Assembly (NCBI GenBank): GCA_020002185.1
Contig: CM034539.1
Location: 26,198,032 to 26,262,031 of the forward strand
Length of the DNA stretch: 64,000 bases
From: Paraescarpia echinospica
Lineage: Eukaryota > Annelida > Polychaeta > Sabellida > Siboglinidae
Reading direction: 5' to 3'
Position 1 is the stretch's first letter; every line of letters begins with the position of its first letter. Below are positions 12,215-24,900 of this stretch, in pieces. The notes under the pieces were generated by a model, which saw only the letters and a program-made list of their open reading frames with translations, did not search any database and was not told the DNA's origin. A program made the translations under genes and the position numbers.

Positions 12215-15200
12215 TCATAACTGCGCACTCTGCAGTGCTTGACTGTCCAACTGTGACTGAGCTATGTCGTGTAATGCTTGCTGTATCTGCGTCAACAGTG
12301 TCTCCCCCTGCTGGACGACATCTTCAAGTTGTTGAGCGGCCTCTTGGTTCTCTTCCTCCAACCGACACAAACTGGCAAGCTGTCGAGAGTGAGAGATAGA
12401 TACATTTTGTTTATTTCAACCATGAACAGAGATACATTTTATTAAAATGACTATGAACAGAGAAAATTAACCCAGTGACTGCTAAAAATCATGAAAATTA
12501 CTGGTGGAGAAAATTCAACTTTTTCATTACCAGTTGGCACCCACCTGTGTAGTTGTAAACCAAGGGCAGCAGTTGTTTCAGTATTTTAAACTTACGCTCG
12601 TTCCCATGACCATTAAATTTTAATGTTTGGGGTCGCATACAATAGACAATAATTTAACATAACACCAGTGGTGCCACCTGGGGAATGACTGACAAATGAA
12701 AAAAGTATAAAAAATACTACATTTGCAGGGTTTTTCATATATTATATACTTCACCAGTTGGTAGATCAATGGTCCATGCAATTTAATGAATTTAGAAAGA
12801 GATGAGCAGACCTCAGCGTCTGTGAGGAGATACACGTACAATCCTCCAAAGTTAGCATATTAACAATCTTGCAAGCATGCAACAGTAGGACCTTGGGAAG
12901 ATACATCCTCTTTCAAAACACTGGGTAAGTAAATAGCAGGGTTGACAAGTTACTCGGTACTGTCAGTGGTAAAAAATCATGTCACGCTGTATAAATTTAA
13001 CCTGGTGGAAATGTCTTATTATTACCATAAAGTGCGACAACACGGAATGTTAGAGTCAGTGTATTATTTACAGCAATTTCTACAGCACACACGTCACACA
13101 AGATTTATTTATCCTCAGGTAACCAACCACTAGAGAGGGACCCGTGTTTGGCTAAGACATGGTTGCATGATCGGGTGAGATTACGGGGTATTCAACCAGG
13201 GTAGTTACTCTGTAATAGCATACAATATTTCCAACTTGTTTACAACCATCCACGGAGCAACATATCTCAGACAGCAGCTATCACCATTATGCTTTATGGT
13301 ATTTTGAACGTAAACTCGTCCCTATGGCCATTTAATTTTTGCTGTCGCCAATTACAGAACAACATTCAATAGATAATAATTTTGTGATAAATTTAACATA
13401 ACTCCACAGTGCTGCCCCACAAGAATGGTTAATCACTTGTATTGTATCTGGTGAAGTTTGCATGCATGTGTATTCACACAAGATTGTATCATGTACTGGG
13501 CCTCACATTTACCTGTAACTCTGGCGAAGAGTCCTCGTTTGGCAGTGAGTCAATGAGCACGTCGATGTCTTTAGCTGTCCGTGCTATCAACTGAGCAAAC
13601 AGTGCTGCATTATCTGCAAAAAACAATACCACAAACAGCTTAAGCAAATTTCCATAAACATCAATGAATGAGATATAAGTTTCACATCTGAAGTTCAACT
13701 ATGAACTGTTGACAAAACTGTAAAACTAATTATAGCGAAGTCAGTGGAAATAAACATACTAGGCTATTACTAGCTGATATCCACCCACGGATGGCATCAC
13801 CTAGAAAATGTATCAGCACACAATTCTTAACTAGGAGAAAGATCCTCTATGGAAGCAGACCATATTAAAAACATGTCAGTAAGTAACTCTAAATAACGTT
13901 GGTTGTGTTTTCTGAAAAACATCGCAAATTGGTAGATTAGAGACCAATGTTCCAAGAAAGTGAATGAGCATAGAAACAGGCCTCACGGTGATGTATTTAG
14001 AAAGATAAAAAGTTGCTGTATTAATATATAGATAATATTTGTGATATACTTTAAACATATTACTGCTTTTTCACAATTATATTAATGCAATGGTTTTTTT
14101 TCAGAGTTGTATATTATTAATGATATTGATATATGCACTGCTGGATATTCCCTGAAATATAGTGTTAATGATACCACATGCATTGGTGGGTATTCCCTGA
14201 ATTATGGAATAAATGGCAAACAATGAAATGAAAATCAATTTCAGATGCAATGTCTATGTAGTAACTGTGCAATCAGTGTCAGTGTTGTTATTATTGGAAG
14301 AATTCCCACCAGGTGATGTAGCAAACAAACAATGGCACATGTAAATGGTATAACAACCCACCTTCATTGGTCACTGCCGGTTGTTTCGATGCCGTCTTCT
14401 CAAAGCCAGTAAAACTACCGCTGGGTGCAAACTGCTGCAAGATGCCGACAGCGTTGCACAGATGGTCTGCAAGCTGAAGCACATAACAGTGTTAATATAC
14501 TTCAGCAACTATAAAATTCCTTGCCATTTCCAGACTACCTTGAAAATCCATGCCAAAAACTAACAGTTAATATGGTGGAAAGCTGCAAACTGCAATGGTT
14601 TGGACATGCAATGGGACTAATGAGATCAACACAGGCCTCTCCAAAACAATTCTGCAAGGCTCTATGAATGGAGGACAAAGTATAGGAAGACAAAAGAAGA
14701 CCTGGACTGACAATATCATTCTTACCACAAACTGGCACAATATCAATACAAACTGGACAGTCTTCTATCATCACTCAGACCACTGACCTCAATTACAGCT
14801 GGACTGGCTGCCTCCCTCTGCTAGTGCAGTGCCAGTGCTACTGGCAGTGAAGCTAGCGGAAGTAATGGGACTCATGGGACACATCTGGGGAAGGACCATC
14901 GGAAGTCGCTCGCTGACTGCCCAGCTGAGCACTGCCACACACCCTTTGTTAGTCAAATTCAGCTGCGGTCCGACACAAAGCCGCTGTAATTGTGTGTATC
15001 CAAGCATTTATTACTGTTATTGTCATGTTTGATACAGCAGCAGATCAATTCGAGGCATCCTGCAAACGACTCCTCATGCGACACAGCATCAAAACAACAG
15101 GCTGCATAATCCAAGACAACACACAACTTAAGTGTGATGCCAGATACAACTTCAGTGCACATCATGCGAAAGTATGATTTGATTGAACGCCAGCCTGTAC

Positions 15201-16125
15201 AAGCTAGCATGATTATGCAGATGTTCCAAACATCAATGTCACATCCGAGTTCAAGTCAGCTGTCGTTTTGATTTTTTCAAGGGTATCAATGTTATTTTGT
15301 GTATAGGGATTCCAGGCTACAGCTCCGTACTCTAGTTTTGGCCTTACTAACATATTGTAGGCTGTTTCCTTAACTTTAGATGTTGCAGGGTGGAGAGAGT
15401 GTTTAAGGAAGCCAAGTGTTCTAGCAGATTGAGATGCAGTGGTGTTAACGTGCTTTGTCCACGACAGTTTGGAATTTATTGTGATGCCAAGATAGGGGTG
15501 TGAATCGACTTGGGAAACTGGTTGGTTTGAGATGGTGTAAGTGAAGTGGCTTGGTTTGCATTTATGGGTAATTCTGAGAAGTTGACAGTTTGGGATATTG
15601 AAGTTCATTTGCCACTTGTCTGTCCAGTCGGCTAGTTTGTTTAGGTCTGTTTGAAGGATGTTATGGTCTGCAGGTGTTTGGATTTCTCTATATAGGATCA
15701 GTAGCACATGCCTCGGACTCGGTGACTGTCTCAGACTCAGTTACTCGACACCAGTCATGGATAGCGACACATACAGCAGTGGCTAATCATTGTGAAAAAG
15801 TGTCGTTGACTGATGCGGTGCCACACTGACAGCCTTATCAAGGGAATGCTAACGAACATCTAATTAAGTTTTAAGTCTTAAGAAGTTAAGCAATAACTTG
15901 AAGTTGACAAGTAAATATTGCAATATTAGCAAGTGCTCCATTTATCGCTCACTAGTGGCCATAAAAACAGCAAAGTTGCATGCAAACATTGACCTACTAT
16001 ATAGTTAAACAAATCACGTTTGAACATAGCAAGCAATTTCACTGAACAATGTACTGCTGTTTCATAGCTGTGGTGCAATATACCTGATTTACGCAATCTT
16101 GTAGCTGAGTTAGCCGGTCCGCCAT
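12215..16125 (-). CDS. MED21: Mediator complex subunit 21 (complete, 4 coding exons)
   Basis: Coding exons on the minus strand: 16125-16084, 14473-14362, 13613-13513 and 12379-12215. They join in frame to 139 residues, against 144 in human. MED21 pairs with MED7 in the Mediator middle module, bridging activators and RNA polymerase II in the nucleus. The start [14 protein letters not shown] matches the highly conserved N terminus. Exon 2 gives [14 protein letters not shown], exon 3 gives [17 protein letters not shown], nearly identical to vertebrate MED21, and exon 4 gives the helical [19 protein letters not shown] followed by a Q-rich tail ending SAQL. All introns are GT-AG. Intron 1 contains two decayed LINE fragments. 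The first AATAAA downstream of the stop lies at 11401-11396, so the 3' UTR probably includes the whole 68/80-bp minisatellite. The ATG is chosen by homology; an upstream ATG is out of frame. Confidence 0.96.
14580..15000 (+). mobile_element. Decayed LINE C-terminal fragment in MED21 intron 1
   Basis: The + frame around 14577-14745 reads KLQWFGHA, then [20 protein letters not shown] and KTWTDNI. This matches the typical tail of non-LTR reverse transcriptases (RLQWFGHV ... GxRxxGRPKKRWxDxI). Frameshifted and stop-containing; antisense to MED21. Confidence 0.7.
15213..15707 (-). mobile_element. LINE reverse-transcriptase C-terminal fragment (Jockey/CR1-like)
   Basis: A 164-residue frame reads [17 protein letters not shown], then [30 protein letters not shown] and [18 protein letters not shown]. 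These are hallmarks of the region after the catalytic YADD box in CR1/Jockey-type elements. The catalytic part is missing. It lies in MED21 intron 1, in the same orientation as the gene. Confidence 0.85.
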
Positions 16126-16129
16126 TATT

Positions 16130-18050
16130 GTAGCTCATCTGTGGCCTGCATGCCAGATGCCATTCTCATTCACCCACCTTCTCAAAACCTGGCCAGCCCA
16201 TGCAGTTTCGTTTGAAAACAGTTTCTTTCTTGATTATTTTCTGCACGTATTGAGGACAGTGTTTCGAGTTTAAATTATAACTGATAAACCAAACCGCAGC
16301 ATGACGCTGTTGTAAGTAACAAATGTCACTTAGTTAGCAAGGCTGTATTTATTTAAATAATTATAAACCTGCTTGATACCATATATGTCGCTTGGACATG
16401 TGATATTATATTATGTTATTAAATATTGTTTATTCGCATATGGCATGCGAATATATATAGTGTTTTTGGTTTTGCGCCGTTTTATCTTGAAATTGTGTAT
16501 TATGTGAACAAAGTTTATATGGAGATGCGGAAAGTGATGATATGTTATACTGTCTATGGAGTATGTTGATTAATTAATTTAACATTTGAATTTTAAAATG
16601 AACGATCTCTGAATGCAACTTTAATAATAAATACGACATCTAAAATGTTGTTTTCGATACCGAATAATTTATTAATGCAATTTGTTTATACTTAAACTGG
16701 TTTAAATTATTAATGCGTCCAGCTACGTAGGTACTACCGAGGGTTAGGGTTAGTATTTTGACAACTTTGATCAGTCCTGAGGACTGCATGGATACTGCTC
16801 TATATAAGAAATACCTTTACTTTTTAAAACAAATTTAGGCAAGTAATCTCGCTTGAATGGAAATATACGGAATCATCTGGTGAGTAGGTGAACATTCGAC
16901 CACTCCGTGCCGGAAATGGGGCAAACCCGCAACAAACAACTTCCTTTTACGAAATTTGATAAAACAGGCTTGTGTGCACACCGTTTCGTGTCTCAAAGAA
17001 GACTTAAACGTAAGAGTTTTAAAAGTCATAATTTGTTATATCAGCTGTCCAATGAGTACTAACATATTAGGACGTGTCGACAGATGCATTTCCACCGTAA
17101 TGCAAAACATTAAAAGGAGGTTTTAAGCAGAAATAGTTTACTCTTACCACGTGTGCTTTTGGCAACATGGACATGGTCAGTACTTTGCTTCAGTGCGTTG
17201 GCTTGGAATGGAAGTTCTCGCAGTCATGATTGTGATTGAATATTGGTTTTAGTTTTTGAAGTTAATAGGCGCTACTTGTATGCAAAATGCCTCATTTTCT
17301 GCTACCTTAAAATGTGTAAATTTCACAATGTTTATTTGATTGTAATTATTTAAAAAAAAATTTGATGGACATTTTTAGGGTCTGAGCTATAGATTCAGGG
17401 GCACTTGTCTACTATTCGGGCCCACCTCGATTTCGCCGTTGTAACTAGATTTTGCCTAAATTTGATACCTCGGCGTTAGTTCCATCATTCAACATCATGA
17501 TCATCCCAGGCATATTTATCTTTTAAAAATATTGTCCGGATTCGGCATTTGTCTAGTATCCGGACTCACCTCGATATTGCCATTATCTCTACATTTTTAT
17601 CGGAATTGCTACCCTGATGCATTTGAGCCAAGTATAAAATTGTGTTTAGGGTGCAAATAGCGGTTCAGTTTGCACCTGATCCTGTTTCGATTACCTGACA
17701 CAGCACTTGGAATGATCAATATAACAGTGTATCGTGATGCAAACCGGATATATATTATTTGGACCTCATAAGAGCCGTAGGACTCGAAGAAAAGAATGGG
17801 GGTGGTGCACTGTTGGAATGGATTCATAGTTGTAACACATTTTATGCAAACATTTTAATATAACAGCACAGTCGAGGAGCGCCTACATGAATGCACAAAA
17901 TTGTTTTCCAGACCAGAGTAAAAATATAAATAAAAAACAGTTGTGTGGCTGCATATGGCAAGTAGACAAGGAACCTAACTTCACAACTGTAGATAGTTAC
18001 TGCAGTTGTCTGTGTAAAAAAATAATGAACAAATTGATGGTGATTGCTTG
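16130..18050. other. Divergent intergenic region MED21-RPLP2
   Basis: Should contain both promoters and the non-coding first exon of RPLP2, which I could not place. A degenerate SINE tail (GTCCTGAGGACTGCATGGAT ... TATATAAG) lies near 16770-16810. Two degenerate copies of a roughly 130-bp segment (CACCTCGATTTCGCC / CACCTCGATATTGCC) lie at about 17380-17610. Confidence 0.5.
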
Positions 18051-18054
18051 CAGC

Positions 18055-20121
18055 ATGCGTTACGTGGCCGCATATTTGCTTGCTGTCCTGGGTGGCACCG
18101 CCAGCCCGTCAGAGAAAGACATCAAGAAGATCCTCAGCAGTGTTGGTATTGATGCTGATGACGCTTGTCTCAAGAAGGTCATCTCCGAGCTGAAGGGCAA
18201 GAATGTCGTTGACGTCATGGCTGCTGGTATGAGTCATACAACACTGCTTTACAGAATTAACCATTTCAGTGCTAGCTGAAGTTACATACATGTACAAGCA
18301 CCAAGCTTTTTGCTTAAAACCCCTACCACACTTAAATATCAGAAAACAAAAATATAAACCATGAAATGTCCTTAGTTTTAGTACAGTAACTTCATACAAT
18401 ACATTGTTGGTGAAATTGATCAGCTTTAAAAAAATATATTCTCGTGTCCTGTGATCCCTTAAGGCCAGACACCCCAGGTGAAATGATGTTTTTTGACAAA
18501 AAATACTGAAAATGGTTTCTACCAGATTATTATACCTTTGTATGCATACTATCAATAAAGTTCATTTCTATGACAATTATGTACCTCTAAGTGAGTTTTA
18601 GTCATGGATCAAGCACGTCGATGTCGTAATGAAATCCATTATGCAATCTTTGACAGCCAATTTCTCAAAATTTTTCTTCATCTCTTGGAATAATTATGCT
18701 ATATAAATAATATTTTCAGTGTTGCATTCTGCATATTCTACTGTGTGCAATGATCAGACACTTTTTTTAAATCATGAATAGTTTGAAAGATATAGCCGTA
18801 TTTGTTGCAAAAAAACAAGATTTGTTTCCGTATTTTACCCAAAAAAATGATTTTAAAAATAAAAACATTTCAAAAAAATGCTCTGATCATTGCACAATAG
18901 AATCTATAGAGAACATAGATTTGCAAGAATTATAACTATATATGGATTCAATAAAAAATGGCAGTGTTTCCAAATTTGCCAATATTTGCTCAAAATGGCA
19001 GCCATTTTGATTGTTACCATGGAAACGGGGGTCTGGCTGAACAAAGTTCAATATATATTGTACTCGGTAAGACCCATTTCATGCATTGGGCAGAACAAAT
19101 TGAACTGTTTGCACAATTTAAAAAATAATCCTATCTACCTGCCGTGTCTGGCCTTAATTTCACCGTCTAGCACTTGCAGATCTACGCATAATTATACAAC
19201 AGCGAATACCTCCCTGTTGTAATTTGAAATTTGCTGAAAATAGGCATGTGTAATCTATGTAAACACTATTTATAGGGAGAAGGGTAATGGTTATTCCAGA
19301 TTCACAAAAATAGAGAAGATACTTCTTTTTACATTTCCTGAAGTTATTTCAACGGCTTGTATTTATGTTACAATAATAATTTTGCTTGTATGGTGCACAG
19401 CTGTTGATGATTTTCTTGTAGGTCGTGAAAAGCTGACATCAGTGCCATCTGGTGGTGGTGTGGCTGTCTCATCCGGAGGTGGTGCTGGAGGCGATGACAA
19501 GAGTAAGTTTATTTTACTTTTGACTGAATTATATCAACATTGAATGTATAGCATCCCAAACAAGATATTTCATAGAGCTCTAGATACTGCATACCAGAGT
19601 TCACGAACTAGAATATTATATAATTGCAGTGGTGTGAATGATTAGACACTACTAAAATACAAGCAAGTGAACGAATGTTATTCTTGTTAATCATTTTAAG
19701 TTGATTTTTTCATGAAAACGGTGATTTACTTATTTCAAAAGCAAGAGTCAGTTGTATTTGCGTCTCACTTTACCACAATAAATTATTGCACAAGAAACCG
19801 CATACAGGTCAATGCATGTTTGTAGTCCGTTGTGAGGCTGACATCGATACGGGTCCTCAGTTTGTTTTTTCCTGTCGGTGATCCTGCATCCCCCCCGTGC
19901 CTGTCAAATCTCCCTGCTCATGTATCGTCTTTCTCTTCTCCTTTTACCCTCCACTTTGGGGGCACCCACTTCCTTCACTAGCTGTTCTCCTCCCATTCAA
20001 TTGGTCTTATATCGCCCAATAACACCTGATGTTGTTATTTGCAGAGGAGGATGCGAAGAAAGACGAGCCAGAGTCCGAGGAGGAAGATGACGCCGACATG
20101 GGCTTTGGTCTTTTCGACTAA
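18055..20121 (+). CDS. RPLP2: 60S acidic ribosomal protein P2 (complete, 3 coding exons)
   Basis: Coding exons 18055-18226, 19422-19502 and 20045-20121 give 109 residues. P2 forms the ribosomal stalk with P1 and P0 and recruits elongation-factor GTPases. Seen: the N-terminal dimerisation domain beginning MRYVAAYLLAVLGG, the VVDVMAAGREKLTSVPSGGG hinge, a Gly/Ala-rich linker, and the invariant acidic tail ending DDADMGFGLFD. An acceptor (TTGCTTGCAG) ends at 18053, two bases before the ATG, implying a 5' UTR intron as in many ribosomal protein genes; I could not locate the first non-coding exon. Intron 1 carries a TTAA-flanked MITE. Poly(A) signal AATAAA is at 20146-20151. The gene is slightly shorter than the human protein (115 residues), mostly in the linker. 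It is convergent with SBDS. Confidence 0.97.
18463..19153. mobile_element. TTAA-flanked MITE in RPLP2 intron 1
   Basis: The 691-bp element has inverted ends GGCCAGACAC...GTGTCTGGCC, extended to about 17 bp with mismatches. It is flanked on both sides by TTAA (18459-18462 and 19154-19157). TTAA duplications are typical of the piggyBac superfamily. No transposase frame; family assignment is by target site only. Confidence 0.7.
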
Positions 20122-20145
20122 CACGTGTACCAACTAATACATGCA

Positions 20146-20151
20146 AATAAA
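20146..20151 (+). terminator. Poly(A) signal, RPLP2
   Basis: AATAAA is 25 nt after the RPLP2 stop, a normal position for a short ribosomal-protein 3' UTR. Confidence 0.65.
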
Positions 20152-20154
20152 TTG

Positions 20155-21790
20155 GTAGTAACATACTGAATATTTGGTGTTGTACATATATTATTAGTTG
20201 GGGAATGTTCCTTTGTTATAATTATGTACCTCTCCACCACAAAATTGATCTCATAGCACCAACACTTGTTTGGGGATACGGGCTGTAAATGGGTTGTCTA
20301 GTTGGTATTTTATTTGCTGCTAAGAAATTATAATAAACTATGTAATAAATTTAAGATATAATGCATAAATTGGCCAGTTTGCAAAGTTTACTGTAGTTCT
20401 TGCGCTGTTTCTGTTCTGATCATTTTAATTAAGTAAGTGCCAAGTTACAAGCTTGCTGCATATATCACCATGTTATGGACATGTTGGGAGGCACCTTTTC
20501 ATGTGGTGTCACTAAATGAAACAAACTGGATGGTGTAACAAGATTCTTATGGAGGGATACATCAAAATGTCTGGAGCAGGGTGCTAGTTTGTGATAAGTT
20601 ATGGCCACAAGGCAAACAATAAGGCCTGTAAAACATTTACCTAAATTCACCTTTGGGGAACTTGTCCTGGTGAGGTGTATATATGACATTTGCCAGGTGT
20701 TTCTTTTCCAATTAAGGTAAATGCTCTTCAGAACCTGGTTTCCTCCAGAAAATCAACAACGCTGGCACAAGAACAACTCCATGTTCAGTGGATCCTACAA
20801 TCACTGACATTTGCATTTCACATTGCCAAAAATGCTAGTACCGATAATGTTAATCTTAGCACTGCATAAGGGATAATCTTGGAACATCGATATCTGATAC
20901 CAGAAAAAAATTTGTTGTTTGGCCTCACTCCCCCCATCCCTCAGACGGAAGTTTGCAGGGTCCATACAGGGTCTTGAAATCCTTGACTTCTGGTTTGCAA
21001 CCTTGATTAGGCTGTCTCTGGTCTTTGTTCACATAGCCAGTTCATTCCCCAAGACCCAGGTTTCCTTATCTGCTTATTGTGCATAATCCTTGGCACTGCT
21101 GTTGGTTACAGTTGCCCACAGACCCTGGTACCCTTTGTTCTTCAGTAGGGCCCCCCCTGGTTGGAGAGCACTTCTGCTGTTTATCTGCTTATATCCTTGA
21201 CCAATAACTTATGGGTGTGGGTGTTACATACTTAGATTGAGTGGCCCGTGCTTCTACAGACTCATGAGGCAGTCTAACCATTCCACCCAAGTCTGTTTTT
21301 TTTTAGAATTTTCATGTCACCCCATCTTTTGTTGACCATTATGTAGATTGCGGTCAACGATCTGTTGCCAGTTCATACCGTTAAATAGCTTTGATTTTTC
21401 CTTCCATTAGCTTTGAAATAGCTTTGAATTTGTTATCTGTAGTAGTGTTCGGACCCTGAGTTTGTCAACATTGATGTGATGATATCAATATATTTACAGT
21501 ATCGGTCCGAAATGTAAAATGTTGATGTCCAATGCCAGATGAAACTGCCTCCGACTCCCCTCCCCCAAACAAAAGTAATTTTGTCTGATCGGACGTTGAC
21601 CTTCTGAGATGATCCCTAAGTGTTGCAGTACTCACACATGACCATATTTCTATTCATAAAATAATGTACTACCTGTACCATGTACTAGTGCAGTAGCACT
21701 TCCTCTGCCATGAATGTGGAAGTAAATTGGTGACACTTGTTTCCCACACTGACCTGACCAGACAGAAAGATGCAACAGCAACTGAGAACT
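20155..21790. other. Convergent intergenic region RPLP2-SBDS
   Basis: No exon or recognisable element. Contains C-rich patches and unique-looking sequence. Confidence 0.4.
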
Positions 21791-21793
21791 AGG

Positions 21794-21799
21794 TTTATT
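21794..21799 (-). terminator. Poly(A) signal, SBDS
   Basis: AATAAA on the minus strand about 195 nt beyond the SBDS stop codon. Confidence 0.5.
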
Positions 21800-21992
21800 C
21801 ATAATTACACGTAATTTGCTGAACGCCGTTATTCTAGTTAATTATACGTGTTACACACCAAAAGACCCTGATACCCGATGACCAGGCAGACAGCGACAGT
21901 TTATAAAGGATACAAAGATGTCCCAAGTTTCCGACGTTTCTTGGAACCTCAAAGCATAAATAGCAGGGTTGGGGGGAGAGTTTGAAGCCTGT

Positions 21993-24900
21993 TTAGAGGG
22001 TTTCATCACCCTCTTCAATGTCCTTCAGGGTGATGACTTCCAAGCGCCCTTTCCCCTTAGTGTCATGTCTCAGTATGTCCTCCAAGTCCCGCAAGCGGCC
22101 AGGATCAACGAGTACAACCTGTGGAACAGAAACAGTCCGCGTCCAACTCGTGTCATGTGTTGTGGTAAAAGTGTACAAGTTGGGATATGAGGGACATTGG
22201 ACCGTCTCACCAACATGCTTAGGAGCTCATCATAAGCATGATTTTTCTTTTTCAAATCGATTTCGCCCCTAAAGACTAGTGACATTAAATGTCATGTCTT
22301 TGAAACTTCACATTTATAAACATAATACTCTTGTCTAGTAATGTGCCAAACATGAAGCCTATTCATTGCGAACTCGTCACTAAGTTCGCTGAAACGTGTC
22401 GTAGCCCGTCAGATGTTGCTGACGTTACCACAGGCAGGGCCGCAGAGGGTGCCCTATCCTTTAGCATGGCCAGTGGCGGCGCAGCCTGTTGTTTCAGACT
22501 GTACATGAAATTGCAATTGCAGAATTTAATATTTTCTGACATCACCATAAAGATAATAATCTTATCTACAAGTCTGTTGCTGGATGTACACTGTACACAG
22601 GAACAACTCTTTGAGTTACTGCCATTTGAACATCACGAATGCTCAACCTTGCATTATATCTGCTAAGCATTTGCAGTGTTCAAACGGCAATAACTCAAAT
22701 ACTAAAAATAAATCTTGGGTACATCCAGCGGCATATTCGTATTTCCTATGGTCAACACTGCAGAATTCCAGTTAGAAATTACTGCAGCCGCTAATTCCGG
22801 GTAGACGTACATACTATGTCCTTTAAATTAACAACATTCTATTTATTGATGGATTTTCATTATGCACTTATTGTCTTGGTGAAATGGTCCCCAGCAGTGG
22901 ATGGCTGAACAGGGATTTTAAACACACATCTGAATTACTGTATTTGAATTCTAGCAACATATCTGAAATAATTAAGTCTTTACTGAAACATATATTCAAC
23001 TTCTGAACTGACGGAAGATCAAAGTTTGAGAGATTAATGCAAATATAGAAAGGGAAGTTGAGAGTTGGCAACAAGAATGTGAGATTATATCAAAAACAGA
23101 AGAGATTGATTGTGCCAAACTAGAACAAAATGGGAAGACATTGTGCCAAACTGGCAGGGCCAACACACTATTGATTAGACATTGATCGCATTACTGCCTT
23201 TACAAGCTAAAGTGAGCTGCATTTGGATGAAATAGGTTGGAAAAAGATGTAATTGGCAGATATTTCTTTGTTCACTTCCATAAAATTATAGATGCTCGGC
23301 CAAAGCAAATGTATCGTCCAGAAACATTGTTGATATGAAGTACAAAACAGCCCACATTTGGCATAACTCGACTGTATGACATGGTGATCAACATAATACC
23401 AGGCATGATGGATAGACAACGTCAACATATGCAAACTGAAACCACCAATTCATAAAACTGACCATTTCCAAGTCACCGTCAAAATTCTCCTCTTCCACTT
23501 TTGTAGCCAATTTCTTCACCTTCTCTTTAACTTTCTTGGCTTCTCTTGCTGCAAAGCACAACGTTGCCTTAAAGTTGCTTCCTCAGTTCAATTTTTTACT
23601 CAACTCATTTCAAATTCATTTGATAAAATTGCAAACCTATCTAACACCCGTTAGAGCATACTAGCTTGTCTGTGCATTTTTTTAATGTAATGCTGGCGAA
23701 ACTCTCAAACTATAACTCATTTAAAGTTTGATTTAACATCAGTTAAAGTGATTATCCAAATTGGAATCTTCACATTTGAACAACAGCACACATCAGTTCT
23801 TTCTGTGTTTTTACCAGTAGTATGCATTTTTTTATTAAACTGACTGGATATAATTTATAATAATAATATTTTCAAGGGAAAAATACAAACAAAGAAAACT
23901 TGAAAGCAATACACAATAGGATAATACATTTACATAACAATTAAAATACATTTGTGGACATGAAAGAACTGGCTTCGCGATATGCTAAATCAGTTGAGGA
24001 ATCACACCAATGACAACCATTGTACATCTGACGATGACACGTCAGATATAAGCCATGACAAGCCCCACCCCGTAATGCAACACTTTACTTACCAGGGATG
24101 AAAATCCTCAGTTTCATTTGTGCCCTTGCAATCTCAATCGTCCCCTTTTCTTTTAGCTGCTTGATGACATCAAGAGCCTAAGGAACAGACAAACATGACA
24201 CTGTATTTAGTTCCACATGGATATAACTTTGTTTATTGTACCTGTTGCGAGTTGCAGACTTGCTACTCCATAAATAAGGTTATAAATTATAACCAACTGA
24301 AAACAATGCTGGCACCAAATTTGAAATATCAGGGTAATTATTTTTGAAATTGAATATTATCATCTATGCTATTTTAATTTAAAATATAGGACTCAATTTA
24401 CGCAGAATAATATAGCACTGCACAGTAACTACTCCGATATGCTATATAATGGCCTCGTAAGTTTGCCACGTCTATAAACGTAGTATTCCATATGAATGAA
24501 AACCACCACCAACTGGCTCCCAAAACCAATGCCAATACTCGCTGGATTCAACTGATCTGGCATGGTTGTTAAGACATTACCATGCACACCGGTTCTGATA
24601 TCCAAAATAGCATCAATGCGTATTTGTTCCACTCACTAGGTGGTGTCATTGTAGCAATCAATTTTCCTCACTATACCACAACCAGGGTGCACGGTGGATT
24701 TAGTTGTTCATCACTCATGGTCGCTAGGTGGCACTACCTATCCTAGGCTAACCGGATGTAAACAGCCGCTATTTACATTCACTGCGTTCAGCAAGTTTCC
24801 CATCTGACAGTCGTACGGAATATTTAGCTGCCTGTGATAAATGCTACCTTACTGTCTGATTTTGTTTTATTCCATCACAACACCCAACTAGCGTATACAT

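Noticed and set aside
11494..12220. Three overlapping ~200-codon frames with CQCLLFHIYTLLQP repeats
   Set aside because: All come from the 68/80-bp array; three frames open at once show it is not coding.
22331..22666. 111-codon + strand frame inside SBDS intron 5
   Set aside because: No recognisable family, no splice partners, overlaps a foldback repeat.
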